Shown piece by piece: positions 25,463 through 33,552 of a DNA stretch of 64,000 nt. The notes under the pieces were generated by a model, which was not told where the DNA came from, did not search any database, and saw only the letters and a list, made by a program, of their open reading frames with translations. Every line of letters starts with the position of its first letter. Position 1 is the stretch's first letter. This DNA is from CAJINA01 sp964636125 (GTDB lineage: Bacteria; Desulfobacterota; Desulfobacteria; Desulfobacterales; CAJINA01): positions 42,588-106,587 of the forward strand of contig CAZWPX010000008.1 in NCBI GenBank assembly GCA_964636125.1, read 5' to 3'. The position numbers were made by a program, and so were the translations under genes.

Positions 25463-26863
25463 ATGAATACACGCCCAATAACATACAAGGTCTGCGCGTC
25501 AATTTTTCTACTGCTGTTTTTTACAGGCTGTGCAGTGGGTCCGGAATTCAAAGAACCGGTGGCCCCGTTGCCGGACAGCTACCGGACTGAAGGCCTGCCG
25601 GCGGCCCCTGTCAAGGATTTGAAATGGTGGGAGCTTTTTGACGACCCCAAGCTCTCTTTGCTGGTCAAAACAGCCCTGGAAAACAACCGCGATGTGCAAA
25701 TCGCCGTCAGCCGCATCGAACAGGCCCGGGCCACGGTCGGCTTTACCCGGGCCGACCAGTACCCGCGCGTGGATGGGTCCGCCGGAGCCCAGACCGGCAA
25801 CTTTAACGGCGGATCGCGCTCACCGGATACCACTGGTACGGTTTACCTGGCGGCCCCGGCCAGCTGGGAACTTGACTTCTGGGGCAAATTCAAGCGCTCC
25901 ACCGAAGCGGCCCGCGCCGATCTGATGGCCTCTGAATATGGTCTGAAGGTCATCCAGCTGACCCTGATAGCCGAGGTGATCTCCGCCTATTACCAGCTGC
26001 TTGATTTTCACCAGCGCCTGGCAATTTCCCGGAGCACCTATGATTCACGCCTCTACAGTCTCAAGATCATCCGTCAGCGCTTTGACAAGGGGATCATCGG
26101 CCAGCTCGATGTCAACCAGTCCCAGATCCAAAAAGAGATCGCTGCGGCTTCCATCCCCCTGTATGAGCGCTCCATTTCCATCACTGAAAATTATCTCAGC
26201 ATTCTGCTGGGCCGGCTGCCCGGGGCGATAGAATTTGGACCTGTTCCGGATAACCGCAAGCCCCCGCCGGTTCCGGTTGGTCTGCCGGCGGATATTCTGG
26301 AAAACCGCCCGGACATCTCTCAGGCCAGGTACCTGCTCAAAGCCCAGACCGAAAGAGTCGGGGTGGCCGAAACGCTGCGGCTGCCGGCCATCTCCCTGAC
26401 AGCCACCCTGGGCGTGGCCAGCTCTGACCTGGGTGCCATCTCCACCGATGGCGGGGTCTGGTCGCTGGGCGGACAGATACTGGGGCCGATCTTTGATTTT
26501 GACAAGAATAAAAACCGGGTATTCATTGAGGAAGAAAAGACCAAACAGGCCCTCTACCAATGGGAAAACACCGTGTTGACCGCCTTTCGGGAGGTGGAAG
26601 ACGCCCTGGTGGAAATTGATACCTACCGCCGGGAACTCACCGCCATTGAACGCCAGCAGGCCGCTGCGAAAAATGCCAACGAGCTCTCTAAAGAGCGCTA
26701 TGACAAGGGGGTCACCAGCTACCTGGAAGTTCTGGACACAGAACGCAGCCTGTTTTCGGCTGATCTGCGCCTATCCGAATTGAAGCAGCTGTATTTCAAG
26801 GGCTATATCAACCTCTACAAATCGCTGGGCGGCGGCTGGATTTCGGGAGAAGCAACAGAATAA
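25463..26863 (+). CDS. RND outer-membrane lipoprotein channel, NodT/OprM family
   Basis: ATG 25463 gives a lipoprotein signal with lipobox FFTGC and the classical N-terminus CAVGPEFKEP. The in-frame ATG at 25286 overlaps the permease stop and crosses a palindromic repeat, so it is rejected. The chain (466 residues) has the two repeated OMF halves: WWELFDDPKLSLLVKTALEN, a beta-strand stretch WELDFWGKFKRSTEAARADL, LPADILENRPDISQARYLLK, and YDKGVTSYLEVLDTERSL. It trimerises as the outer-membrane duct for the adaptor and permease upstream. Confidence 0.92.
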   Translation: MNTRPITYKVCASIFLLLFFTGCAVGPEFKEPVAPLPDSYRTEGLPAAPVKDLKWWELFDDPKLSLLVKTALENNRDVQIAVSRIEQARATVGFTRADQYPRVDGSAGAQTGNFNGGSRSPDTTGTVYLAAPASWELDFWGKFKRSTEAARADLMASEYGLKVIQLTLIAEVISAYYQLLDFHQRLAISRSTYDSRLYSLKIIRQRFDKGIIGQLDVNQSQIQKEIAAASIPLYERSISITENYLSILLGRLPGAIEFGPVPDNRKPPPVPVGLPADILENRPDISQARYLLKAQTERVGVAETLRLPAISLTATLGVASSDLGAISTDGGVWSLGGQILGPIFDFDKNKNRVFIEEEKTKQALYQWENTVLTAFREVEDALVEIDTYRRELTAIERQQAAAKNANELSKERYDKGVTSYLEVLDTERSLFSADLRLSELKQLYFKGYINLYKSLGGGWISGEATE

Positions 26864-27011
26864 CCCGGCAAGCGCCTAACGGATGGTTGCTCTCATAACA
26901 ATGGAAAGCGAATTCAAGCTTTTGTGCATCCGGGTACACTCGCCTGAAAAGGAGACCGTGGCACCTTTGACCGCACCGGTGCGCTTCACCCAGAATTCGT
27001 TGGTCTGGAAT

Positions 27012-28145
27012 CTAACGATATTTAAATTCCCCGATACCTTCAAGCAGGGGGGTCTTGTTCTCCAGATACCGTTTCAGGGCAATCGCGATTCTTTTACCGG
27101 CCTGCCCGTCTCCAAAGGGATTGTCGGCCCGGGCCATCCGGGCATGGTATTCCGGATCGTCCAACAGTTGTCGGCATTCATTGACAATGGCATCCCGGTC
27201 GGTACCCACCACCTTCGCCAAACCGGCGTTCACCGCTTCGGGGCGCTCCGTGACCCGGCGCAGCACCAGGGCGGGAACCCCATAACTGGGGGCCTCTTCC
27301 TGGATCCCGCCGGAATCAGTCAAGGTCAGGTAACTGCTGGCTAAAGCCGCCTGTAGCTCAAGGTAATCCAGCGGTTCGGTCAGCCTGATCCGCGCGTGGC
27401 CCCCCAGGAGATCATACACCTGGTCGGCCACCACTGGGTTTTTATGAACCGGCAGTAAAATTTCCACATCCCGGTAAGCATCAGCCAGGCACCGGATTGC
27501 CGCGCATATCTGGGCGATTTCCGTGTTCCAGCTCTCACGCCGGTGGGTGGTCACCAAAATCCGGCGGACACCATCGACCGATTTAGACGGCAAGTTGGCT
27601 TTCATCCGGTTCACCGCATCCACAACAGTGTTCCCGGTGACCAGGATGGTTTCCGCGGGTACTTTTTCGGCCAGCAGATTTTCCCGGGCCAATCCAGTGG
27701 GTACGAAGTTCAGCCGCGCGTAGGTGCTGATGACCTTGCGGTTGACCTCTTCCGGGAAAGGGTGCTGGTTGTCGTAGGACCTGAGGCCCGCTTCAATATG
27801 CGCCACCGGGATCTGATTGTAAAAGGCAATAAGTCCGGCAATGGCAGCCGAAGAAGTATCGCCCTGGACTACCACCACACCGGGCTTTTCTTGCAAATAA
27901 ACCGCATCCACCGCGCTGATCAGGCGGGTGGTCAGATCGGAAAGGCTGGCCCCGGGGCGCATGACGTCCAATTCAACGTCCGCCCGCATTCCGAAAGCCG
28001 CCAGCGCCTGCCGGGCCATGGTCTTATGCTGGCCCGTGAGCAGCAGGGTCACATCGGGATAGATTCTGCGCGCCTCCAGGACCGCCGGGGCTACTTTGAT
28101 AACTTCCGGCCGTGTGCCGGCGATGAACAGGATGTGGTTTGCCAT
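27012..28145 (-). CDS. wecB: UDP-N-acetylglucosamine 2-epimerase (non-hydrolysing)
   Basis: 377 residues, the normal length. N-terminus HILFIAGTRPEVIKVAPAV is the family signature; further motifs are VVVQGDTSSAAIAGL near 93-107, VAHIEAGLRS near 113-122, PFPEEVNRKV, TTHRRESWN and LTDSGGIQEEAPSYGVPALV near 284-303. It interconverts UDP-GlcNAc and UDP-ManNAc in the cytosol, feeding enterobacterial-common-antigen-like, capsule or O-antigen sugars. No other polysaccharide gene is nearby, so the pathway it serves is elsewhere. It is a single gene, divergent from the AI-2E family gene. Confidence 0.93.
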   Translation of the reverse strand: MANHILFIAGTRPEVIKVAPAVLEARRIYPDVTLLLTGQHKTMARQALAAFGMRADVELDVMRPGASLSDLTTRLISAVDAVYLQEKPGVVVVQGDTSSAAIAGLIAFYNQIPVAHIEAGLRSYDNQHPFPEEVNRKVISTYARLNFVPTGLARENLLAEKVPAETILVTGNTVVDAVNRMKANLPSKSVDGVRRILVTTHRRESWNTEIAQICAAIRCLADAYRDVEILLPVHKNPVVADQVYDLLGGHARIRLTEPLDYLELQAALASSYLTLTDSGGIQEEAPSYGVPALVLRRVTERPEAVNAGLAKVVGTDRDAIVNECRQLLDDPEYHARMARADNPFGDGQAGKRIAIALKRYLENKTPLLEGIGEFKYR

Positions 28146-28499
28146 TCGTGATCCGTTCCCTTCAAAGAGAGATGATGTCGCCTGGTTCCCGAATAGTATA
28201 TGCCGGATGAGATGTCAAATCCTTCAACTTTGACAAACATTTAATTTCGCTCATTATTTCGAACAGGAACCTTACCCGGAACGGGTTATCAAGGTCTTCA
28301 TCAGGCAACTGACCATTTTGGAACCGGATATAATTTTTCAACCGGCCAGCGAGCCGGCAGCCACACGATGCCGGTTGAAAGAATGACCTGAAACTGCTAT
28401 TTAGACTTAGGATCCATTCGTAAAAAGAGTCTTGCTGATACGACTTCAACTGATTTCAATTCCTTTATAGCACCCGCGACAAAAAATCCAGGAGGCAGC
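28146..28499. other. Divergent intergenic region with strong inverted repeat
   Basis: 354 bases between wecB and the AI-2E-family gene. TTTCAACCGGC (28336-28346) and GCCGGTTGAAA (28370-28380) are perfect inverted copies with a 23-base loop; it may be an operator or a structured RNA. TTGACA at 28230-28235 could be a plus-strand -35, but the -10 is weak. A 95-codon minus-strand frame here (28162-28449) lacks a ribosome-binding site and recognisable domain, so it is not called. Confidence 0.4.
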
Positions 28500-29570
28500 A
28501 TGGACACCAAACAGAGCCTATCCAGATGGACGCGTTTCATGCTTGCCTCAGCCTGTTTCGTTATCGTGGTAGCCGGGATGCGGGAAGCCACACAGCTTCT
28601 CGTTCCGTTTTTGCTGTCCACCTTTATCGTCATCCTCTGCACACCGCTGCTGTTCTGGCTGCAAAAAAAGGGTGTCCCGGATGCCCTGGCCGTCCTGTCC
28701 ATTTTGTGCAGCGTTATCATCCTGTTCCTGTTTCTGGCAGCCATCGTGGGCGCCTCGGTCAATGACTTCATGCGGGCCCTGCCGGTCTATCAGCAGCGCC
28801 TGGTCGCTGAAACGGCCGGCTTGATAACCTGGCTGAAGGGTCACGGTGTTGAGGTTTCCGGCCAGATGGTGACTGACTTTATCAATCCCTCCAAAGTGAT
28901 GCGCTTGACGGCCCAGATCTTTTCCGGGCTCAGCGGTGCCCTGGCCGACGGATTTTTGATCCTGCTTACGGTCGTCTTTATCATGCTGGAGGCCTCGGGC
29001 CTGCCCAAAAAACTACGCCTGGCCCTGGATGACCCGGACACCACCCTCTCCGGCTTTGGCCAGTTTGCCGAAAGTGTGAACCGGTATATCGGTATTAAAA
29101 CCATCTTCAGCCTGGCCACCGGGGTGATTATCTGGATCTGGCTGCTCATTCTCGGGGTAAACCACGCAGTCTTGTGGGGCCTGCTGGCCTTTCTACTCAA
29201 TTATGTACCCAACATCGGTTCGATCATTGCAGCGATCCCCGCGGTCCTTTTGGCCCTGGTACAGCTGGGTGTCACCTCCGCCCTGCTCGTTGCTGCAGGG
29301 TATGCCGTGGTGAACGTCGTTGTGGGCAGTATTGTCGAACCGCGCTTCATGGGAAAGGGCCTCGGGCTCTCCACCCTGGTTGTGTTCCTCTCTTTAGTCT
29401 TCTGGGGCTGGGCCCTGGGAATGGTGGGGATGCTGCTCTCGGTGCCCCTGACCATGATCTTTAAAATCGCCCTGGAAAGCAGTCCTGAAACCCGCTGGAT
29501 CGCGATCATGCTGGGCGACACGCCCCAGACGACGCCCGCAGCCAATGAGGAACCGGAAACGTTGTCGTGA
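28500..29570 (+). CDS. AI-2E/PerM-family (UPF0118) membrane protein
   Basis: GGAGG six bases before ATG 28500 fixes the start. 356 residues with about eight hydrophobic helices: two N-terminal (FVIVVAGMREATQLLVPFL; LAVLSILCSVIILFLFLAAI), a cytoplasmic or periplasmic insert at about 100-170, and the conserved C-terminal bundle with LLAFLLNYVPNIGSIIAAIP near 230-249 and the GSIVEPRFMGKGLGLSTLVV signature near 276-295. Members export autoinducer-2 (TqsA) or act as Na+/H+ antiporters and permeases; the name does not establish substrate. It may share a transcript with the phospholipase D-like gene 175 bases downstream. Confidence 0.88.
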   Translation: MDTKQSLSRWTRFMLASACFVIVVAGMREATQLLVPFLLSTFIVILCTPLLFWLQKKGVPDALAVLSILCSVIILFLFLAAIVGASVNDFMRALPVYQQRLVAETAGLITWLKGHGVEVSGQMVTDFINPSKVMRLTAQIFSGLSGALADGFLILLTVVFIMLEASGLPKKLRLALDDPDTTLSGFGQFAESVNRYIGIKTIFSLATGVIIWIWLLILGVNHAVLWGLLAFLLNYVPNIGSIIAAIPAVLLALVQLGVTSALLVAAGYAVVNVVVGSIVEPRFMGKGLGLSTLVVFLSLVFWGWALGMVGMLLSVPLTMIFKIALESSPETRWIAIMLGDTPQTTPAANEEPETLS

Positions 29571-29745
29571 TGCCCCGCACTCGTTCACGGTTTGTTTCCA
29601 ATGTGAAGTCACTGATTTTACCGGCCTGGTTTCTGCCTTTGAATTTGATTTCAATGCGGCTGCACCATCCCGGATATCAGCAACACCGTCGCCATAACCG
29701 CCATCCAGTTCCAGGTTGACCGAACCTCAACAACAGGAATTGAAA

Positions 29746-31305
29746 ATGAATAGAACTGCCTTTTTTTTGATTTTGGTTTTCGGGCTGTTTGCCGCCGGTG
29801 GTTGTGCCTCTTTGCCGGATAATACCAATCGCCAGGCATCACATGCCTACACCGACACGGCGGATACCCATTTCGGCAAAAACATCGCCTCAGAACTGGC
29901 GGACAACCCCGGCAAATCTGGATTCGTACCACTGAGCAGCGGCCTGGACGCCTTTGTGGCCCGGGCGGTGCTGGCCCACAAGGCCGAAAAAAGCATCGAC
30001 GCCCAATACTATCTCTTTCACGTTGACCTGACCGGCATGCTGTTTCTGGATCAACTGCTCAAAGCTGCGGACCGGGGCGTCCGGGTGCGTCTGCTGGTGG
30101 ATGACATGGCCCTGGAAGGCCGCGATCTCGGTGCGGTTTCTCTCGATCGACACCCCAACATGGAAGTCCGAATCTTCAACCCTTTCAGCCGCAAAACGAG
30201 CCGCCTCGTGCAATATGTCTCCCGCCTGGGGTCCGTGACCCGCCGGATGCACAACAAATCTTTCACGGTGGACAATCAGGTCACTATTCTCGGCGGCCGC
30301 AATATCGGTGATGAGTATTTCGAGGCCGAGCCGGACCTGGCCTTTGCGGACCTGGATGTCATGGCCGTGGGGCCGGTGGTGTCCCAGGTCTCCGGGTCTT
30401 TTGACAAATATTGGAAAAGTCCCCTGGCCTACCCGGCAAAAACCATTGCCAAAAAGTGGCCGACCGCGGCCGAACAGGCCCGGCAATTTCAGGAATTGCA
30501 TGAATTTATTGCCCAGCAGACAGACTCACCCTATTTGCAGGCCCTCAAAAACTCAAACCTGGCCGACCGCCTGCGCGAAGACCGACTCGAATTTTACTGG
30601 GGCAACGCGGAAGTGATTTATGATCAGCCCGAAAAAATAACCAAGGCCAGGAGTGAAACAGAATACCACCTCTCCTCGCAGCTCAATCCCTATTTTGAAG
30701 CGAGCGAACAGGAGCTGTTACTGTTCTCGCCCTATTTTGTCCCGGGTAAGGAAGGCACCGCCTTTTTAACAGACCTTGTCAAACGAGGTGTCCGGGTGCG
30801 CGTTCTAACCAATTCCCTCTCCTCCACGGATGTAGGGCTCGTGCATTCGGGTTATATAAAATACCGTGACAAACTCCTGGAAGGGGGTGTCGAGCTTTAC
30901 GAACTCAACAAAAGACTCACCAGGGAGGCGCGCAAAAAGAAGAAAGGCCAGGAGGGCGCTTCCAAAGCCAGCCTGCACACCAAGTCGTTTATCTTCGATC
31001 GGGAAAAGGTCTTCATCGGCTCTTTGAACCTCGACCCCCGCTCGGTGACCGAAAACACCGAAATCGGGGTCGTGGTCGCGTCATCTCAGATGGCTGCGGA
31101 GATGAGCACCTGGTTTGATGAAAACATTGAAACGGTGGCCTTCCGGCTGGAGTACAAAAAAAGCAGCTCCGGATCGCGGAAAATCTTCTGGCACGGGCTT
31201 GAAAACGGACAGCCGCGCACGTTTACGGTGGATCCCTACACCAGCATCTGGCGCCGGTTTAGTGTCGGCTTTATGAGCCTGCTGCCCATCGAATCCCAGT
31301 TATAA
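29746..31305 (+). CDS. Phospholipase D-family lipoprotein, cardiolipin synthase C-like
   Basis: ATG 29746 (after AGGAATTG) starts a lipoprotein signal with lipobox FAAGGC. 519 residues, near ClsC length. Two HKD motifs are intact: HNKSFTVDNQVTILGGRN near 168-185 and HTKSFIFDREKVFIGSLN near 411-428, each H-x-K-x4-D. The flanking KSIDAQYYLFHVDLTG and RGVRVRVLTNSLSSTDVGL segments are typical. ClsC enzymes make cardiolipin from phosphatidylglycerol and phosphatidylethanolamine at the membrane. The usual partner gene ymdB is not adjacent, so a different phosphodiesterase substrate cannot be excluded. Confidence 0.88.
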   Translation: MNRTAFFLILVFGLFAAGGCASLPDNTNRQASHAYTDTADTHFGKNIASELADNPGKSGFVPLSSGLDAFVARAVLAHKAEKSIDAQYYLFHVDLTGMLFLDQLLKAADRGVRVRLLVDDMALEGRDLGAVSLDRHPNMEVRIFNPFSRKTSRLVQYVSRLGSVTRRMHNKSFTVDNQVTILGGRNIGDEYFEAEPDLAFADLDVMAVGPVVSQVSGSFDKYWKSPLAYPAKTIAKKWPTAAEQARQFQELHEFIAQQTDSPYLQALKNSNLADRLREDRLEFYWGNAEVIYDQPEKITKARSETEYHLSSQLNPYFEASEQELLLFSPYFVPGKEGTAFLTDLVKRGVRVRVLTNSLSSTDVGLVHSGYIKYRDKLLEGGVELYELNKRLTREARKKKKGQEGASKASLHTKSFIFDREKVFIGSLNLDPRSVTENTEIGVVVASSQMAAEMSTWFDENIETVAFRLEYKKSSSGSRKIFWHGLENGQPRTFTVDPYTSIWRRFSVGFMSLLPIESQL

Positions 31306-31426
31306 AGGCGTCGCACAGTTCGTGTCCATCTTTTAACCCAAGTTCGGCGTTGGCCCTCCATATTAAACCCTCGAAACACCGGCGGTACTCCTCCTTGAAC
31401 AATGTATTCCCGGGGCTATTTCTAAA

Positions 31427-31553
31427 TTCAACTTTTAATTTACACCGCTATTCTATCCTTTTTTAGTTGAAAAACCCTAAAATTGAATTTTTAGATATAT
31501 ACAAACTCAACTTTTATATTTACATTGACATATACATTTTGATGGATTATTTC
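31427..31553 (+). promoter_or_regulatory. lexA upstream region: direct repeats and weak promoter
   Basis: TTCAACTTTTAATTTACA (31427-31444) recurs almost exactly at 31506-31524 (CTCAACTTTTATATTTACA), directly touching a TTGACA at 31525-31530; a poor -10 (TATTTC) lies 17 bases on. Between them CTAAAATTGAATTTTTAG (31475-31492) is palindromic. Since LexA proteins repress their own genes, the repeats next to the -35 are candidate operators, but they do not match the LexA boxes I know. Confidence 0.35.
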
Positions 31554-31586
31554 TCAGACACATCATCACAAAACGAGGCCTTCAAC

Positions 31587-32222
31587 ATGCAGTCAGTCTT
31601 AACCCCCAAGCAGCAGCGCTTTTACCGCTACCTCGAAGAGGCCATCCGCCGGGACGGGCAGACCCCCAGCCTGCGCCAGGCGGCCGCCGATCTAGGTGTC
31701 AGCCACGGGGCTATTTCCCAACTGGTAAGAGCCCTTGAACAAAAGGGGGTTGTCCGGCGGGATGGACGCTACAGCCGAACCATACACCTGTTGAACCGCA
31801 GCGGGGAAACCGCAGGCGCCATGCGCTGGGTCGAGGTTCCGGTCATCGGGCGGATTGCCGCGGGCCTGCCCCTGTATGCCCAGCAGGAATGGGGCGGCAG
31901 TGTCGTGGTGGACGGTTCCCTGTACCCGGGATCCAATCTTTTTGCGCTGCGGGTGAAAGGTGATTCCATGCAGGACGCCGCCATCCTCGACGGGGACCTG
32001 GTGATCTGCGAACCGCGCCAGTACGCGGAAAACGGGGAGATCGTCGTGGCCCTGGTCAACCGGGAGGAGGCCACGGTCAAGCGTTTTTTCCGCCGTCGTG
32101 ACCACATCGAACTGCGTCCTGAAAACCAGGCCTACCGCCCGATCATCTGCCGCTTTGACGAGGTCCTGGTCCAGGGCAAGGTCGTGGGGCTGGTCCGGGG
32201 GGCATTGGACCAGCCGAATTGA
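31587..32222 (+). CDS. lexA: LexA-type SOS repressor
   Basis: GAGG eight bases before ATG 31587 and the family N-terminus MQSVLTPKQQRFYRYLEE set the start; the frame is open 40 codons farther up but AT-rich and non-coding in character. 211 residues. Winged-helix domain at 1-75 (PSLRQAAADLGVSHGAISQL), then a linker with the Ala-Gly self-cleavage site (GRIAAGLP near 88-95) and the S24 peptidase-like domain with catalytic Ser (VKGDSMQDAAILDGD near 126) and Lys (EATVKRFFR near 163). RecA-ssDNA should trigger its cleavage and release DNA-damage genes. It heads a cassette with DUF72, imuB-like and dnaE2 genes. Confidence 0.9.
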   Translation: MQSVLTPKQQRFYRYLEEAIRRDGQTPSLRQAAADLGVSHGAISQLVRALEQKGVVRRDGRYSRTIHLLNRSGETAGAMRWVEVPVIGRIAAGLPLYAQQEWGGSVVVDGSLYPGSNLFALRVKGDSMQDAAILDGDLVICEPRQYAENGEIVVALVNREEATVKRFFRRRDHIELRPENQAYRPIICRFDEVLVQGKVVGLVRGALDQPN

Positions 32223-32331
32223 ATTAAAAGCATAAAACACAGGTTGTCAGCTCCGCTGAAAAATCAACGGCAACACTCTGGTGTTTAAAGCCTCCGGGTT
32301 GCCATCTCGAAAGCCGGCCCAGTCGAATTCT

Positions 32332-32357
32332 GGATGCCGGATCAAGCCCGGCATGAC
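32332..32357. repeat. Palindromic repeat (GGATNCCGGATCNAG type), copy 1
   Basis: ATGCCGG-ATCAAG-CCCGGCAT forms a stem of seven pairs plus. A near-identical copy lies at 34797-34823 on the same strand, in the gap before dnaE2. The remaining sequence of the 32223-32458 gap shows no gene. Confidence 0.5.
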
Positions 32358-32458
32358 AACAGGCAGTCTATGGGTCTCCCGGTTCTTGAAAACCAGCAGA
32401 ACATCTTAACTTTACTTAATATTTTAGAACTTTAACCTATGACAAAGTCATCTCATTT

Positions 32459-33304
32459 ATGTCTGCAAAACCTCAAACACATGCAAACCCCTCCGGCCAG
32501 TGCCGGCTTTTTGTGGGCACCAGCGGGTACTCCTACACCGAATGGACCGAGGCCGGTTTTTATCCGTCCGGCACAAAATCCGACACCATGCTCGCACATT
32601 ACGCACGCCATTTTCCGATCACCGAACTCAACTACACCTGGTACCGGATGCCCCGGGCGGAAACCGTCGCCGCCCAGATCCGGAAAGCCCCGTCCGGCTT
32701 TCGCTTCGCCGTTAAACTGACCCGGACGCTCACCCACGCCATCGACCCGGACGGCTGGCCGTCTGAGGCACAGCAATACCGCGACGGCGTTGCCCCGTTG
32801 GTACAATCCAACCAGCTGGCGGCGATTCTCGTGCAGCTGCCCCCCGGGTTTGACCGGACCCGGGCCCACCGGCAGCACCTGGCCGCCCTGCTGGACACCC
32901 TGGCCGGGCTGCCCCTGGCCGTGGAGTTTCGCCACCGCTCCTGGGTCAACGACCGGGTCTTTGGCGAACTTGAGCGGCGCGGGGTCACCCTGGTGGGGGT
33001 GGACGCCCCGAATCTGAGCCACCTGTTCCCACCCCTGGACATTGTGACCAACCCGGATCTTTTTTACATCCGGTTCCATGGCCGCAACGCCCGGGGCTGG
33101 GGCTCGGGAAAAATGCAGCTGCAGTTTGATTATGACTACACCACCGCAGAGCTGCAGGTCTGGATCGCGGAAAAAATTGTGCCCATGTGTCAAACCGCCC
33201 GCACCGGCATTCTTTTTTTCAACAACCACGTGCGGGCCCAGGCCCCGGCCAATGCCCGGAAATTGGTAGCGCTGTTAAAGGCGGAAGGCCTGGAGGTGGG
33301 GTGA
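32459..33304 (+). CDS. DUF72 family protein in mutasome cassette
   Basis: 281 residues with the DUF72 TIM-barrel signature: RLFVGTSGYSYTEWTEAGFY near 16-35, FPITELNYTWYRMP near 52-65, FRFAVKLTRTLTH near 82-94, PLAVEFRHRSWVND near 154-167, and FYIRFHGRN near 202-210. The biochemical function of DUF72 is unknown to me; some members sit with iron-sulphur or DNA-repair genes. Here it lies between lexA and the inactive Y-family polymerase gene, where imuA would be expected, so co-regulation by LexA is likely. No clear ribosome-binding site precedes the ATG. C-terminus DKE-free and slightly variable. Confidence 0.88.
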   Translation: MSAKPQTHANPSGQCRLFVGTSGYSYTEWTEAGFYPSGTKSDTMLAHYARHFPITELNYTWYRMPRAETVAAQIRKAPSGFRFAVKLTRTLTHAIDPDGWPSEAQQYRDGVAPLVQSNQLAAILVQLPPGFDRTRAHRQHLAALLDTLAGLPLAVEFRHRSWVNDRVFGELERRGVTLVGVDAPNLSHLFPPLDIVTNPDLFYIRFHGRNARGWGSGKMQLQFDYDYTTAELQVWIAEKIVPMCQTARTGILFFNNHVRAQAPANARKLVALLKAEGLEVG

Positions 33305-33417
33305 CTGAACCAAATTCGCGGCGAGACGCCGCTCCCACAAAACACCATGGGAAAACAACAGCCGCCTTTAAAATATGGCCAGTGCGAAATTAAACAGTTA
33401 CACAGGACGAAAACGCC

Positions 33418-33540
33418 GGCGTTTGTGCAAGCTGTTCAAGGTCAAGGCGCCCGAGTGTTGAGGCGTAAGGCGACCTGGTGGTCGTCGCACCGCCTCGACA
33501 TGAAGGGCAACGCAGAGATTGGACAGCTTGCGCAAACGCC
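33418..33540. repeat. 123-bp inverted-repeat element upstream of imuB-like gene
   Basis: GGCGTTTGTGCAAGCTGT (33418-33435) and ACAGCTTGCGCAAACGCC (33523-33540) pair at 17 of 18 positions. The interior also folds on itself. It has the form of a short non-autonomous palindromic repeat (MITE- or REP-like). Its right end is only 12-24 bases from where the polymerase-like protein must begin, and it may have replaced the native start and promoter. Confidence 0.6.
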
Positions 33541-33552
33541 AACCCGTGCAAA

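Noticed and set aside
28162..28449. Minus-strand frame of 95 codons in the wecB/AI-2E gap
   Set aside because: Non-ATG start, no ribosome-binding site, spans a perfect inverted repeat.
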